A stretch of 64,000 nt of DNA from Vibrio fluvialis (GCF_900460245.1 NZ_UHIP01000002.1:62001-126000); one strand, 5' to 3'; positions 16,646 through 25,863 are shown, numbered from the stretch's first letter. Numbers and translations: made by a program. Notes: a model not told the origin generated them from the sequence alone.

Positions 16646-17818
16646 TCATTCTTGAAGCAATCTTTTTAATATGCCATAAACAGCTTTCGCTGAAATTAAA
16701 GCCGCTACTCTATGATAATTATCCCCTTTTTGTGAATCACCGTTATCTACTATAGCTTTAGCGCTAAAGTAACTTGGTTTGAATGGCGATTGCCTTGCAG
16801 CTTCATAAAGAGCATATGATTCCATTTCGAAAGCATTCTTTTTACGATGCTGGGTCGTAATTTTTTTGAGCATAGATTCATCAGCAATAACGGAGCTACC
16901 ACTTGAAGTCGGAGCTAAATATATGTTAACGTCAAGGTTGCCTGATTCTCCAGGCATTTCAGGTCTGTTTAAAACAACACCTGATTTAATATCATCGATT
17001 AGGTCATTTTCTCTAATCAACTTATCTATTTTAAGCTGTATTTCATGATCTAAGGGCACTGAATAGCTTTCAGAAACAAATCCTTCACTAGTCCACTTCC
17101 CTGAATCATGCTGATCACATTGAGAAGGGATTACTATATCGTAGATATTTGCTCTTCCTTCAATTCCTGCGCAAATACCACTCATACAAATAACACGGGG
17201 TTCAAATAGATCAATAGCTCTAGCACTCACAATCGATGCATTGACAAGCCCCATCCTAGGCGGAACTATGATTAAACCCGTAGAGTCACCGATAGTGATT
17301 TCATTGCAAGACAACCCATGTTGTATAGTGATTTTTTTTGTAGTATAGCCTGCTTCAAAATATGCATCAGCTTCTTTCTGCAATGCGCATATAATAATAA
17401 AGTCGTATATTTCCTTAGGGGTACAAGTCAATATCTTCTTAATAAATGGCTCTTTCCAATCCTCCGAATATGGAGAGTAGGTTATTATATTTATATCATT
17501 TCTATTTAAAATTTGGTAGTTGCTTTCGGCAGAGTCTGTAAATTGCGTGATAGCAATTACAGGAGTTTTCAGATTTAACGACTCAAGACCTCTTGCCGCT
17601 TCAACAATATTCATTGTAACATCTTCCTCTGCTCTATTTTTAACAATAGGTAGAAGTAAATCAGTTACAAGTAGATCGTATTTCTCTTTATTTACGTATG
17701 CAACAAAATCTACAAATACACTACAAGTAGTAATTTCAACATCTGGATTGGCACTATTTATAACATCAACAATAGCATTTAATTTTTCTTGATTATCTTC
17801 TACAACTAGTATTTTCAT
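16646..17818 (-). CDS. dtcC: DtcC-like effector: receiver domain fused to nucleoside phosphorylase (ATP nucleosidase)
   Basis: A 390-residue two-domain protein. Residues 1-130 are a response-regulator receiver with acidic residues E8-D9, the phospho-acceptor D53 (LLVTDLLLP) and a late lysine. Residues from about 138 form a PNP/MTA-SAH-nucleosidase fold: DFIIICALQKEADAYF opens the domain, AFEMESYALYEA (M332-E333) is the ribose-binding motif and KAIVDNGD (D358-D361) the catalytic region. In Detocs systems this effector cleaves ATP to adenine and ribose-5'-triphosphate when phosphorylated during phage infection. The ATG at 17818 overlaps the upstream stop by 4 bp (ATGA). Confidence 0.88.
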   Translation of the reverse strand: MKILVVEDNQEKLNAIVDVINSANPDVEITTCSVFVDFVAYVNKEKYDLLVTDLLLPIVKNRAEEDVTMNIVEAARGLESLNLKTPVIAITQFTDSAESNYQILNRNDINIITYSPYSEDWKEPFIKKILTCTPKEIYDFIIICALQKEADAYFEAGYTTKKITIQHGLSCNEITIGDSTGLIIVPPRMGLVNASIVSARAIDLFEPRVICMSGICAGIEGRANIYDIVIPSQCDQHDSGKWTSEGFVSESYSVPLDHEIQLKIDKLIRENDLIDDIKSGVVLNRPEMPGESGNLDVNIYLAPTSSGSSVIADESMLKKITTQHRKKNAFEMESYALYEAARQSPFKPSYFSAKAIVDNGDSQKGDNYHRVAALISAKAVYGILKRLLQE

Positions 17819-18264
17819 ATATTTTCCACAATTTTGTCTAATATGCTTTCCCAAGTATTTTTGTCTTCTTTGTACTCAATGCACGCAATCACTTCACAAC
17901 CTAATTCTGATTTGAGTACTTTAGGTGCATCTTGAAGGTTATAGTAGATGTCAGCTATTTTAATATCTGGATATTGTGTTACGACTACACAAGGATCACG
18001 CCGGTTTAAGTAGTTCAGTTCTAGTAAGACATCAATACCACCAGTAAGCAAGGACATAGGAGAGCCTCCACCTATAACTGAAGGGTGGCTAGGGATTGCC
18101 ATGTCAACTAATATTAGATCAAATTCTCTTTCGTTAACTATCTCTGTTGCTTCTGACAATGATCCGACAAGACTTATGCTGTAGGTTTCTTCTTGCCTAT
18201 TAAAATAATTACTGAGGCTGTCAGCTTTGAAACTGTCATCTTCTATTATAAGAACATTCTTCAT
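17815..18264 (-). CDS. dtcB: DtcB-like stand-alone receiver domain
   Basis: A 149-residue protein consisting only of a receiver domain: IIEDD (E8-D10) and the phospho-acceptor D54 in LILVDMAIPS. There is no output domain. In Detocs the lone receiver is thought to act as a phosphate sink that absorbs stray phosphorylation and prevents accidental firing of the effector. It overlaps its neighbours by 4 bp on both sides (ATGA at 18261-18264 and 17815-17818), so the three genes are translationally coupled. Confidence 0.88.
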   Translation of the reverse strand: MKNVLIIEDDSFKADSLSNYFNRQEETYSISLVGSLSEATEIVNEREFDLILVDMAIPSHPSVIGGGSPMSLLTGGIDVLLELNYLNRRDPCVVVTQYPDIKIADIYYNLQDAPKVLKSELGCEVIACIEYKEDKNTWESILDKIVENI

Positions 18265-21125
18265 AAGTAGCCCAACCTGTATATCATTTCAATGCATACT
18301 TTGCGATTCTCGCACTTGACTTTCAAGATTTTGAAGCATTTGTCATACTTCTGTAAGTGATACAACTTTTTTATACCGCTTGTTCTTTCATGCAATTGAG
18401 CATCGTCAATGGATGTATCATCAGCAATCATCAACCTATTATTTACATCACATTCACACTCTTCGTCCAGTATTTCAGAAGTAAAAATAACCTTCGCAAA
18501 CTGACTTAGCTCATCTTGATCAATTAAAAAATGGCGGCTTATACACCCCAAAGGCTTTCCGTGCTTAGCTGCATTAAAAACAATTACGTATAAAGCGTCA
18601 TATAGTACATGGTACGAGCCACCAACCAACTCAACATCTTCTGCTTCATCAAAATGAGTATCAGGATTAAAGCTTGAATAACTTTGCTGAACTTCTGCTA
18701 CGACAGCTTTGTAGAGTAAGTTTAACGATGCTTTAGGAGACACACTTTGAGGTTTTTTAAACCATCCATACATCTCACTTAACTTCTCGTTCACCAACCG
18801 ATGCACTTCTCTACTGAAAGCGGCTAATCGCTGTTCATCAATTCGACACAGGTTAAACTTTCGTTTAATATCGTTTAATGCATCTAAGTCGATTAAGTCA
18901 GATTTTCTACTTTTCAAATAGTTATTTACTGAGCGCATATCAATCTCAGCAAGACGCCAGCAATACTCGTTAATAAGCAGTAATGAGTTATAAGAATTTT
19001 CGTTTAGTTCAAAATCGCCATAAATATTTTTCAGACAACCATTTAAAACTTCTAATTTGTTCTGACCACTTATCTCTGGATCTAGAAACCCTTCAAACTT
19101 ACTATTGCTCTTGATGTGCAATTTATCACGAACTATCAAATCGACTTCTTTTTCGTAATCATTTTTAAGGTTCATCCATAGAGGAGCAATAACGGTATCA
19201 CTGATAACATCTGAGTATTGCTTGCTTATCGAATTGACTACACTGTGGTACAAGTGACCTTTGAAAGTGCCGTGTCTTAGTCTTCGTCCCAAGTAAGAAG
19301 CAATACCAAATAGATTGTTGGAACAAAACTCTCCATAACACTTTGAAATGATATGGGTTATCTGAATCTCTCCAGGATTTCCGTCAACTGCACTATGTTT
19401 AATCAGCGTTAATGCAGTAGTGAGATCCTGAGCTATTTCATCTTGCATCCAATCGAGGAACTTCTGCGTATCAACATAAATTCGATTGTCATCCAACTCG
19501 TTCTTAACTAAGTTTATTCGATGGTCGATACGCAGGTTCTTAGCCCTAGTAATGTAGTTACGATCTCCTGTTACTTCTCCCATCCAGTCGTGAAGAGCCG
19601 CCCGAGTTTCTGTAATTTGCTCCGTTGAAGTAATTATGTGGCTGAGCTTTGAAATAAAGTCCTCTGTACAAATATCATACATGTAAGAAGCCACTGTTTG
19701 TGATTTTTTCGATATTTCACGCACAAATGAAATCAGGTCCGAATTGTAATGTTTTCTTAAGTGATTTTGCAGTGTTCTTCGCAACATGAAGTTATCAGCA
19801 TCATTTTTACTTCTTTTGATTACTAGAGAAAGCAGAATGATTTTGGCGAGTTCACTGGTAGCAGATAAAATCATTACTTTGAAATATTCTACGTTAATTG
19901 TTCTCCCTAAATCTCTTGTATTCTCCATAATCCTAATGAGTACCTCGTCCGGTAAGATAACTTCTCCTTTGGATACGTGGACAGACAAATTAAACAGGGC
20001 GGAATTAGCAATAAGAGAGTTACCTTTAAACACCTCCTTACCATTTATTTTCACGTTTTCCTGAGTAATATTTTCAATGACCGGAACTTGAAAATTAAGA
20101 ATAATTCTATTTAAGACCTTATCATTAAGTTCAAAGTAGTTAGCATCACTAGCATCATTGAAGTGATCAAAGAAATACCGATATTCTACAACATCGGCGT
20201 TTTCAAGCCATGCACTGCTTCGTTGAAAGAATACATCTTCAGGATCATCATATGCATTATATATCTTAGCAATTTCATGAATTGATTGAATTGCTCCATC
20301 GATACTATTAAAGAGATTTTTAATATGTGGGTAACTTGAAACTTCGAAAAAATCACTATTTACTTTTGCAATCATGATGGCATCAACTAGAGATGATTGC
20401 AGGCAGCTCTGAATTAAATTTGATAAATCATTTTCGTCTTTAGCGTGAGGATGAAAACCTATTCTAAGAATATCTCTAGTAAATCGGTTATAGTCACCTA
20501 AATTTTTTGTAGACATAACCGAACGCTTAACACTCAAATAATCTTGCTCTTCCCGATAGCAATATAACAAGCTATTTAAAATATTACTTCCGAGCCCATA
20601 AGCAGATAAGATTTTCTGTAGTTCAGTAAGCTCATCTGATTCGTTAATAGCTCTAATTAACAAGCCTTTCCTTAAAATCGCATGACTATAACCATACTGC
20701 CCTATAGCTTTTTTGATTAGTTGTACTGCACGACTACTGTTATTATTCAGAATTGCATTATTAATTGAGTTTATATCATGAAAGAAATTAGATAGCTTAT
20801 CGTAGTTATGCTTAATTGCGATATCAAGATATTCCAAGATATTAGATAACTTAATACTTTCTAGTCGTACAAATTTTTCAGTAACTATCGGTTGATTAGG
20901 AAACAAAGAGGGAAGGATATTTCCATTAAAAGATAACTTTCTAATAGCGCTTTCTGCAAGGTAGAGTTCTGACATGCTACACTTTAACCGAAGGTTATTC
21001 ATCAGACCAAAAGCCTCTTTGTCTCCAGCGCTAATGATGGCCCTAACCTTGTTTCTTAAGGGAGTTTTTAGTTTTTGCAGTTCATCCCCAATATTACGTT
21101 TTCTAATGATAGGTAAAATAATCAC
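18261..21125 (-). CDS. dtcA: DtcA-like sensor: large histidine-kinase-like protein
   Basis: A 954-residue, largely alpha-helical soluble protein with no membrane segment. Its C-terminus is a divergent GHKL ATPase: N-box DALYVIVFNAAKHGK with N851, and a glycine region ERTSGIKKL near 912-920. A candidate phospho-acceptor is H775 in FSREVHRLVNEKL, in the helix where dimerisation/phosphotransfer domains sit. The long N-terminal part (about 1-760) is probably a helical-repeat sensor, as in DtcA, which is said to carry TPR-like repeats. The start is given as GTG at 21125 with a poor ribosome-binding site, so the true start may be a few codons later. First gene of the operon. Confidence 0.8.
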   Translation of the reverse strand: MIILPIIRKRNIGDELQKLKTPLRNKVRAIISAGDKEAFGLMNNLRLKCSMSELYLAESAIRKLSFNGNILPSLFPNQPIVTEKFVRLESIKLSNILEYLDIAIKHNYDKLSNFFHDINSINNAILNNNSSRAVQLIKKAIGQYGYSHAILRKGLLIRAINESDELTELQKILSAYGLGSNILNSLLYCYREEQDYLSVKRSVMSTKNLGDYNRFTRDILRIGFHPHAKDENDLSNLIQSCLQSSLVDAIMIAKVNSDFFEVSSYPHIKNLFNSIDGAIQSIHEIAKIYNAYDDPEDVFFQRSSAWLENADVVEYRYFFDHFNDASDANYFELNDKVLNRIILNFQVPVIENITQENVKINGKEVFKGNSLIANSALFNLSVHVSKGEVILPDEVLIRIMENTRDLGRTINVEYFKVMILSATSELAKIILLSLVIKRSKNDADNFMLRRTLQNHLRKHYNSDLISFVREISKKSQTVASYMYDICTEDFISKLSHIITSTEQITETRAALHDWMGEVTGDRNYITRAKNLRIDHRINLVKNELDDNRIYVDTQKFLDWMQDEIAQDLTTALTLIKHSAVDGNPGEIQITHIISKCYGEFCSNNLFGIASYLGRRLRHGTFKGHLYHSVVNSISKQYSDVISDTVIAPLWMNLKNDYEKEVDLIVRDKLHIKSNSKFEGFLDPEISGQNKLEVLNGCLKNIYGDFELNENSYNSLLLINEYCWRLAEIDMRSVNNYLKSRKSDLIDLDALNDIKRKFNLCRIDEQRLAAFSREVHRLVNEKLSEMYGWFKKPQSVSPKASLNLLYKAVVAEVQQSYSSFNPDTHFDEAEDVELVGGSYHVLYDALYVIVFNAAKHGKPLGCISRHFLIDQDELSQFAKVIFTSEILDEECECDVNNRLMIADDTSIDDAQLHERTSGIKKLYHLQKYDKCFKILKVKCENRKVCIEMIYRLGYL

Positions 21126-21384
21126 TTAATATTCTCATTATTGTCGAACATTCACCCTAATTGGTGAGCTTTATATTTTTCTATAAGTCATAGAGAAGTA
21201 ATCAAGTATTGCTCATATCAAGAAATACATTTTCCCAACAGTTCAGCAAAACTTGCTGTTGGGATGTTTGATACACAAGCAATAGGCAACCACACACTAT
21301 GACACATTGATACCTGAATTCTACAGCTAGTACAAAGTTTAGATTGTGAAGATTATCTATAAGCTGTAACCTTCTATAGAGAAA
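21126..21384. promoter_or_regulatory. Promoter region of the Detocs operon with a stem-loop
   Basis: About 260 bp between the Mrr-like gene and dtcA. TCCCAACAG (21233-21241) pairs with CTGTTGGGA (21256-21264), with further pairing CAGCA/TGCTG inside. The stem-loop probably ends transcription of the Mrr-like gene and leaves about 110 bp for a dtcA promoter, which I cannot place exactly. Confidence 0.5.
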
Positions 21385-22221
21385 TCACTCTCCCCCAAAT
21401 GCCTCTCTAACATCCTTGGTATACCGACATCGAGGATAAGAAGAACAACCGTAAAACTGATTGCCTTTGCTCTGCCCTCTTTTCGCGGTTCGCATGACCA
21501 ACGGCGCATGACAACTTGGACAAAGCGGAGTGGCGTTTTGGGGTGGTGTCACTTCCAAGGTTTTCTCTGTCGGTCGATTGCGTACTTGTTCAATCATATG
21601 AACTAGCTCACCGCCATTGATTAGCCACAGGCGCTTATCAAGCGCATACTTGATTGCCTCTGAGGTAAAGTCACCTGATGTCACTATAATCATTTGGCTT
21701 GCATTGTGTTCAATCATCACGGCGTACATTTCGCGTAAGATTTGGATCCCTACCTTGCGAGCCTTCCAGTGTTTGCACTGGACGAGTGTTAATTGGCCGT
21801 CTTTTCTCATCCAGATGTCCACGCCACCATCCGGCTTTTGCGAGAACGTTTGTTTGACTTCATAGCCCTGTTGTTTGAAAAACTCGCCGATATAGCTTTC
21901 AAACTCCAACCATGACAACTTGTTTAGAGCGGCGGTCGTGCCTTGGTTGGCTATCTCAAAGGTTGTGGTCGCAAACTGGCGCTGTCGGCTTAATTGCTTG
22001 AAGAGTGCAAAAGGAGCAGGAATCAGGAGAGTAAACGCGACATAGGGCGCGAGTATTGGCAGGTTTGGCGCAATAGCACTAAAAATAAAATTCTCTGAGC
22101 TCATGGCTAACGCAGGTAACACAAAGCTCAAGCCGATATAGGCTATCGCTGCGAAAAGCACACTGACCCACCACGGGGCATCCATAAGATGCCATAAAAG
22201 CCCATCGTTCTTTCTTGCCAT
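21385..22221 (-). CDS. Membrane-anchored Mrr-like restriction endonuclease with zinc ribbon
   Basis: A 278-residue protein. Two membrane segments (about 18-40 and 48-75) precede an Mrr_cat nuclease domain (about 103-205). The PD-(D/E)xK core is visible as GYEVKQTFSQKPDGGVDIW (D131/D135) and LVQCKHW (Q148-K150). A topoisomerase-type zinc ribbon (CPSCHAPL ... YGCSSYPRC) ends the protein. Such proteins are common on Vibrio islands and may cut foreign or modified DNA at the membrane. It stands between the replication gene and Detocs, so it may be a second defence cargo; this is inference. Confidence 0.82.
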   Translation of the reverse strand: MARKNDGLLWHLMDAPWWVSVLFAAIAYIGLSFVLPALAMSSENFIFSAIAPNLPILAPYVAFTLLIPAPFALFKQLSRQRQFATTTFEIANQGTTAALNKLSWLEFESYIGEFFKQQGYEVKQTFSQKPDGGVDIWMRKDGQLTLVQCKHWKARKVGIQILREMYAVMIEHNASQMIIVTSGDFTSEAIKYALDKRLWLINGGELVHMIEQVRNRPTEKTLEVTPPQNATPLCPSCHAPLVMRTAKRGQSKGNQFYGCSSYPRCRYTKDVREAFGGE

Positions 22222-22434
22222 ACTGTTTTTTTATTCATTGATTTGATATGAGCATTAGACCATATCAACTTTACGCTTGCTTTGACTTATCGCTCACTTC
22301 ACTTTCTAGACATCAAAAATACAGTTATTCACAGAACTCCAAGTTAAAAAGCGTGACGCATATTAGGTTCGATGCGCCACTTAAACAGACGAGTGATGAT
22401 TTCACGCCCTTCAATGGCCACCCCTTTCAATGAT

Positions 22435-23889
22435 CTAACCAACTCGTTGGCAACAGTAAAGCGTGGTTTTGATAACACCTGTCTCCGTGTCGATTGAGAG
22501 CGCATAGTGCGGTTTAAACACTTGCGCTTTGCGTGTGCTGAACACACCGCCCATGCGTTGTGTGAATCGCTTCCAGTCGCCTTTGTCTGCCGCTTCGACA
22601 ATCTCTTTTGCCAATTCGGGTAAATCTTGCATTTCTTTGAGACGGCGCAGCTCTCGCCATACTGTCACAGAGCAGCCGCCGAGCTGTTGAAACTGACGAA
22701 TACCCCAACAGGAGGCCCACGCGTCCACTCTTGCAGCGGCGTCTTTCGGGTCTTCCCCGTAAACCCCACAATCTAGGTCGCTGCCGTCAATGTTTTTCGA
22801 GATGTATTTTGCAATGTATCCGGTCGCGCTGCCTTTTGTGGGGTCGATTTTCACTTCGGTAAAACGATGCTCCATTGCGCCCTTTTCCTCTCCCTCTTCG
22901 CGCATGGCGTAATCACGCATGGTTTGCACCATCAGGTCATAGTGTTTGGGCTCAACAAACAGCAGCAAATGCCAGTGCGGTGTGCCGTCATGTTGCGGCT
23001 CTGCTACACGAAAACCGTAGAAACGCACACCCAAGCGATTGAGTGTTGAGCGCATCAGTTTCCAAATGTCATTCAGGTAGGTTTGCCCGTCTAACGGGGT
23101 ATGCCCTGCCCATTTGGGGTTTACCTGTCCCGATGTGGAGTAACTGCGATGGTACTTTGACGGACAGGTAATGGTGAGAAAGGTTGCTACATGACCAAGC
23201 TCTTTGGCTAGGTCTTCAAAGCCTCTGGCTCTGACCATCAGCTCACCTTTGCGAATAGTCGGGTCGGAAACGCCTTTTTGTGACAGTTCCAGTAAAGAGA
23301 ACGACTGCCCTAGCTCATTGGTGGCGATGGTGTTTTCTAAATACGCCTTTTGATAGGCTTTCTGGTGACGCCTTGCTATCAGTGTGGGCATAGAGCAATA
23401 AAGGCTTTTGTGTTTGTTCACTTGGTTGAGGTGATGCAATACCAGCTCAGTGTTACGTCGTAACGCCTTGCGTAATCCGCGCAGCCACCATTTGCGGTCA
23501 CTGTATCGAGCCACTTCACCTCTAAGTGAATATTGCCCCTCATAGGGCGTTAACCCTTTTTGGGCAACAAACTCACGCAGCACGCCCAAGGTTCGCTCGT
23601 CATTGCGAAAACGGCGGCGGCGCTCTAGCACTTCCGCAGCGTGCGCTTTGGCTTTTGCGCGCAAGTCTTCTTCACTGATATTGAGCGTTATCTTGTCAAT
23701 CGGCAGCGACAATTTGGCCGCAATAGAATCGACCGTGGTTCTAAGGTAGGTATTGCGCTCAAACTTGGTTGGATAGCTCAGGTATTCTTTAAGTAGCAAA
23801 CGCTGAATGACGTCCGGAAATGGCAAAAGCCTTTGCTGAACAAAGGCTCTGTCGTCACGGTCAATGCAAGAAAGGTCGAGAGTGGTCAT
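22435..23889 (-). CDS. Phage gpA-like replication endonuclease (rolling-circle initiator)
   Basis: A 484-residue HUH endonuclease of the P2 gene A type. The metal motif HWH is at 305-307 (PHWHLLLF), and the twin catalytic tyrosines are Y358 and Y362 in GYIAKYISKNID, the YxxxY spacing of gpA proteins. It would nick an origin and start rolling-circle replication of the element. Its ATG overlaps the stop of the upstream small gene (ATGA), which is now split by an IS, so its transcription may be altered. Confidence 0.88.
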   Translation of the reverse strand: MTTLDLSCIDRDDRAFVQQRLLPFPDVIQRLLLKEYLSYPTKFERNTYLRTTVDSIAAKLSLPIDKITLNISEEDLRAKAKAHAAEVLERRRRFRNDERTLGVLREFVAQKGLTPYEGQYSLRGEVARYSDRKWWLRGLRKALRRNTELVLHHLNQVNKHKSLYCSMPTLIARRHQKAYQKAYLENTIATNELGQSFSLLELSQKGVSDPTIRKGELMVRARGFEDLAKELGHVATFLTITCPSKYHRSYSTSGQVNPKWAGHTPLDGQTYLNDIWKLMRSTLNRLGVRFYGFRVAEPQHDGTPHWHLLLFVEPKHYDLMVQTMRDYAMREEGEEKGAMEHRFTEVKIDPTKGSATGYIAKYISKNIDGSDLDCGVYGEDPKDAAARVDAWASCWGIRQFQQLGGCSVTVWRELRRLKEMQDLPELAKEIVEAADKGDWKRFTQRMGGVFSTRKAQVFKPHYALSIDTETGVIKTTLYCCQRVG

Positions 23890-24068
23890 TGAATGCCCTT
23901 CCCCTTTTCAGTGATGTAGAAGACATCCCAACGCAAACCGAAGAACTGTTGGGAGGTGTAGCGGATAAGCCCCTCTCTAATCAGTTTGTGAATGGCTTTG
24001 TGATGCACTGACCTGCTCCCCTTAATCTAGTCCAGTCTACACTTAGTAATGTTCATCCAACCAAGGAG

Positions 24069-24341
24069 ATGATGAACATGAAAAAGCGATTCAATGAACA
24101 ACAAATCATTGCCATTTTAAAGGAAGCGGAAGCAGGTATCCCCGCCAGAGAGCTTTGCCGCAAGCATGGGATATCGGATGCGACGTTTTACACATGGCGC
24201 AAAAAATACTCAGGACTGGATGTCTCTGAAGCCCGTCGCCTTAAGGCACTGGAAGACGAGAACGCTCGGCTCAAAAAGCTGCTGGCTGAGACACTGCTGG
24301 ATGCAGAAGCACTTAAAATCGCTCTTAGCCAAAAGTACTGA
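24069..24341 (+). CDS. IS3-family transposase OrfA (DNA-binding subunit)
   Basis: A 90-residue protein with a helix-turn-helix (about residues 10-45, through ARELCRKHGISDATFYTWRK) and a leucine-zipper-like helix (EARRLKALEDENARLKKL). It binds the IS ends and supplies the N-terminal part of the OrfAB transposase. AAGGAG at 24063-24068 suits the ATG at 24078 better than the one at 24069. The stop is TGA at 24339-24341. Confidence 0.92.
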   Translation: MMNMKKRFNEQQIIAILKEAEAGIPARELCRKHGISDATFYTWRKKYSGLDVSEARRLKALEDENARLKKLLAETLLDAEALKIALSQKY

Positions 24342-25210
24342 CCGTCGAGGACAAGCGCAAGGCTGTTAAAGTCATTCAGAAAAGCACCCAGCTTTCAGAA
24401 CGCAGAGCCTGTCTACTCGTCGGTATTCAACGCGCGTCACTGCGATATCAACCTCAAGCTAATCGCGAGGATGATAAGCTTCAGGCTCGTATAAAAGAGC
24501 TGGCATTGGAACGACGTCGATTCGGTTATCGTCGGATCCATCGCCTTCTGAGGCGAGAAGGTTTTGATGTTAACCATAAGCGAGTTTATCGCTTGTACTG
24601 CGAATTAGGCTTAACGGTCAGCAAACGGAGACGTAGAAAATCACAGTGTGTTGAGCGAGAGCCTCTCTTGCTTCCTTCAGTACCAAATCACACTTGGTCG
24701 ATGGACTTTGTGATGGATGCGCTCAGTAACGGCAGACGGATTAAATGCCTGACGATTGTGGATGATTACACAAAGGAGTGCCTAGATATTCCTGTTGCTA
24801 CGGGGATCTCGGGAGATGAAGTCGTGATCACGCTGGAGTCTATCGCTGCGTTTCGCGGTTATCCAGCATCGATACGAACGGATCAAGGCCCAGAATTTAC
24901 AGGGAAAGCGCTCGACCAATGGGCTTATCAGCATGGTGTGATTTTAAAAGTAATCCAGGCAGGAAAACCGACACAAAATGCTTATATTGAAAGTTTTAAT
25001 GGTAAGTTCAGAGATGAATGTTTAAACGAGCACTGGTTTAGGGATTTGAGTCATGCTCGTGACCTAATCAGCCTCTGGCGAATGGATTACAATGAAAATC
25101 GCCCCCACTCAGCTCTAGGTTACTTAACTCCTTCTGAGTTTGCAGCGACAACAAGAACGGCACGAAACAGTGGTAATTTAACAAGCATTACTAATGAAGT
25201 TTTGGATTAG
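24329..25210 (+). CDS. IS3-family transposase OrfB (DDE catalytic part, made by -1 frameshift)
   Basis: The open frame runs from 24329, with the first good ATG at 24506 (235-codon core). It carries the DDE triad: D in WSMDFVMDAL, D in RTDQGPEF, and E in AYIESFNGKFRDE, all with the usual spacing. The HTH_21 region ERRRFGYRRIHRLLR is at its N-terminal side. It is in the -1 frame relative to orfA and overlaps it; AAAAG at 24331-24335 is a plausible slippage site for an OrfAB fusion. No frame damage is seen. Confidence 0.9.
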   Translation, partial: PKVLTVEDKRKAVKVIQKSTQLSERRACLLVGIQRASLRYQPQANREDDKLQARIKELALERRRFGYRRIHRLLRREGFDVNHKRVYRLYCELGLTVSKRRRRKSQCVEREPLLLPSVPNHTWSMDFVMDALSNGRRIKCLTIVDDYTKECLDIPVATGISGDEVVITLESIAAFRGYPASIRTDQGPEFTGKALDQWAYQHGVILKVIQAGKPTQNAYIESFNGKFRDECLNEHWFRDLSHARDLISLWRMDYNENRPHSALGYLTPSEFAATTRTARNSGNLTSITNEVLD

Positions 25211-25352
25211 TTCTCGGGGGCAGGTCAGCACCTGTATCGGTAAACGGGATTTCGGTTGCACATCGCCATTGTGGGGACAGTAATCCGAGCACACCTGAAA
25301 GGTGCGCCCTGTTCTCATCCATTTCAGTAGCGTGATTTGTTCTGGTGTTAAG

Positions 25353-25589
25353 TTAACCATGTAGCCACCCTCCTTGAGAAAGGTGGTTAAGTTTGGTTTG
25401 GCTATCAAGCCAAGCGTCTAGGTCTTCTTTGAGGTAGCGAACCGCACGACCAATTTTAATGAAGGGTGGCGCGAGGGTGCGGTTTTTACGCTGCCCTTCC
25501 ATACGGGCCTGACGTAAGAAAGAACGGCTCATGCCAATGTAAATCGAGGTTTCTTGCTCTGTGTATGCACGTTTATCAAGTGTTTTCAT
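25353..25589 (-). CDS. AlpA-like excisionase/transcriptional regulator
   Basis: A 78-residue MerR-like winged-helix protein of the AlpA family. YTEQETSIYIGMSRSFLRQAR holds the recognition helix and PPFIKIGRAVRYLKEDLDAWL is the defining C-terminal motif. AlpA proteins activate integrase genes or act as excision factors for P4-like elements. It follows the integrase in the same direction and overlaps the next small gene by 8 bp, so it probably sets excision and early expression of the element. Confidence 0.9.
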   Translation of the reverse strand: MKTLDKRAYTEQETSIYIGMSRSFLRQARMEGQRKNRTLAPPFIKIGRAVRYLKEDLDAWLDSQTKLNHLSQGGWLHG

Positions 25590-25863
25590 ATGTGTGTCAC
25601 CTACTTTGTTGTTTAGGAAGTGACATTGAAACTACACAGTTTAAAAAAGGGATTTGAAATCGGATTTAGAATCGCGTGTTTCGATTTGCGAAGACAATCA
25701 CAAAACACCCTTTTGAGGGCTCCAAAAAGCACCACATCAGCATAAAAAACCAAATAGATTGTAGATTGCAGACGTTTTTCTAAATCATGTTTACAATGTT
25801 TCTAAATAAAATCCCCGAAAACACCAAATTCAATAGAGCAACATTCTAAAAAGCACCTCGCAT
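25590..25863. other. Intergenic between alpA-like gene and integrase
   Basis: About 270 AT-rich bp that should hold the promoter of the leftward alpA-like/replication operon. No repeat or RNA structure is recognised. Confidence 0.4.

Larger units (their letters stand above)
24009..25227 (+). mobile_element. IS3-family insertion sequence (IS407-group-like), 1219 bp, intact
   Basis: The ends are inverted repeats: TGACCTGCTCCCC on the left, and TGACCTGCCCCCGAG read inward from the right. A 4-bp target duplication GCAC flanks it (24005-24008 and 25228-25231). It holds two overlapping-frame genes, orfA and orfB, with orfB in the -1 frame. A 4-bp duplication and orfA style suggest the IS407 group. 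It looks recently inserted. Confidence 0.92.
23886..25360 (-). pseudogene. Small regulator-like gene split by the insertion sequence
   Basis: The 5' part (25360-25228) encodes MVNLTPEQITLLKWMRTGRT and on to RLPIQV. After removal of the IS and one GCAC duplication it joins at 24008 to HHKAIHKLIREGLIRY, then SQQFFGLRWDVFYITEKG, and stops at 23886 overlapping the replication gene start. The joined product is about 85 residues with a winged-helix look. The start has GGAGGGTGGC upstream. The IS truncates it after about 44 residues. Confidence 0.75.
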
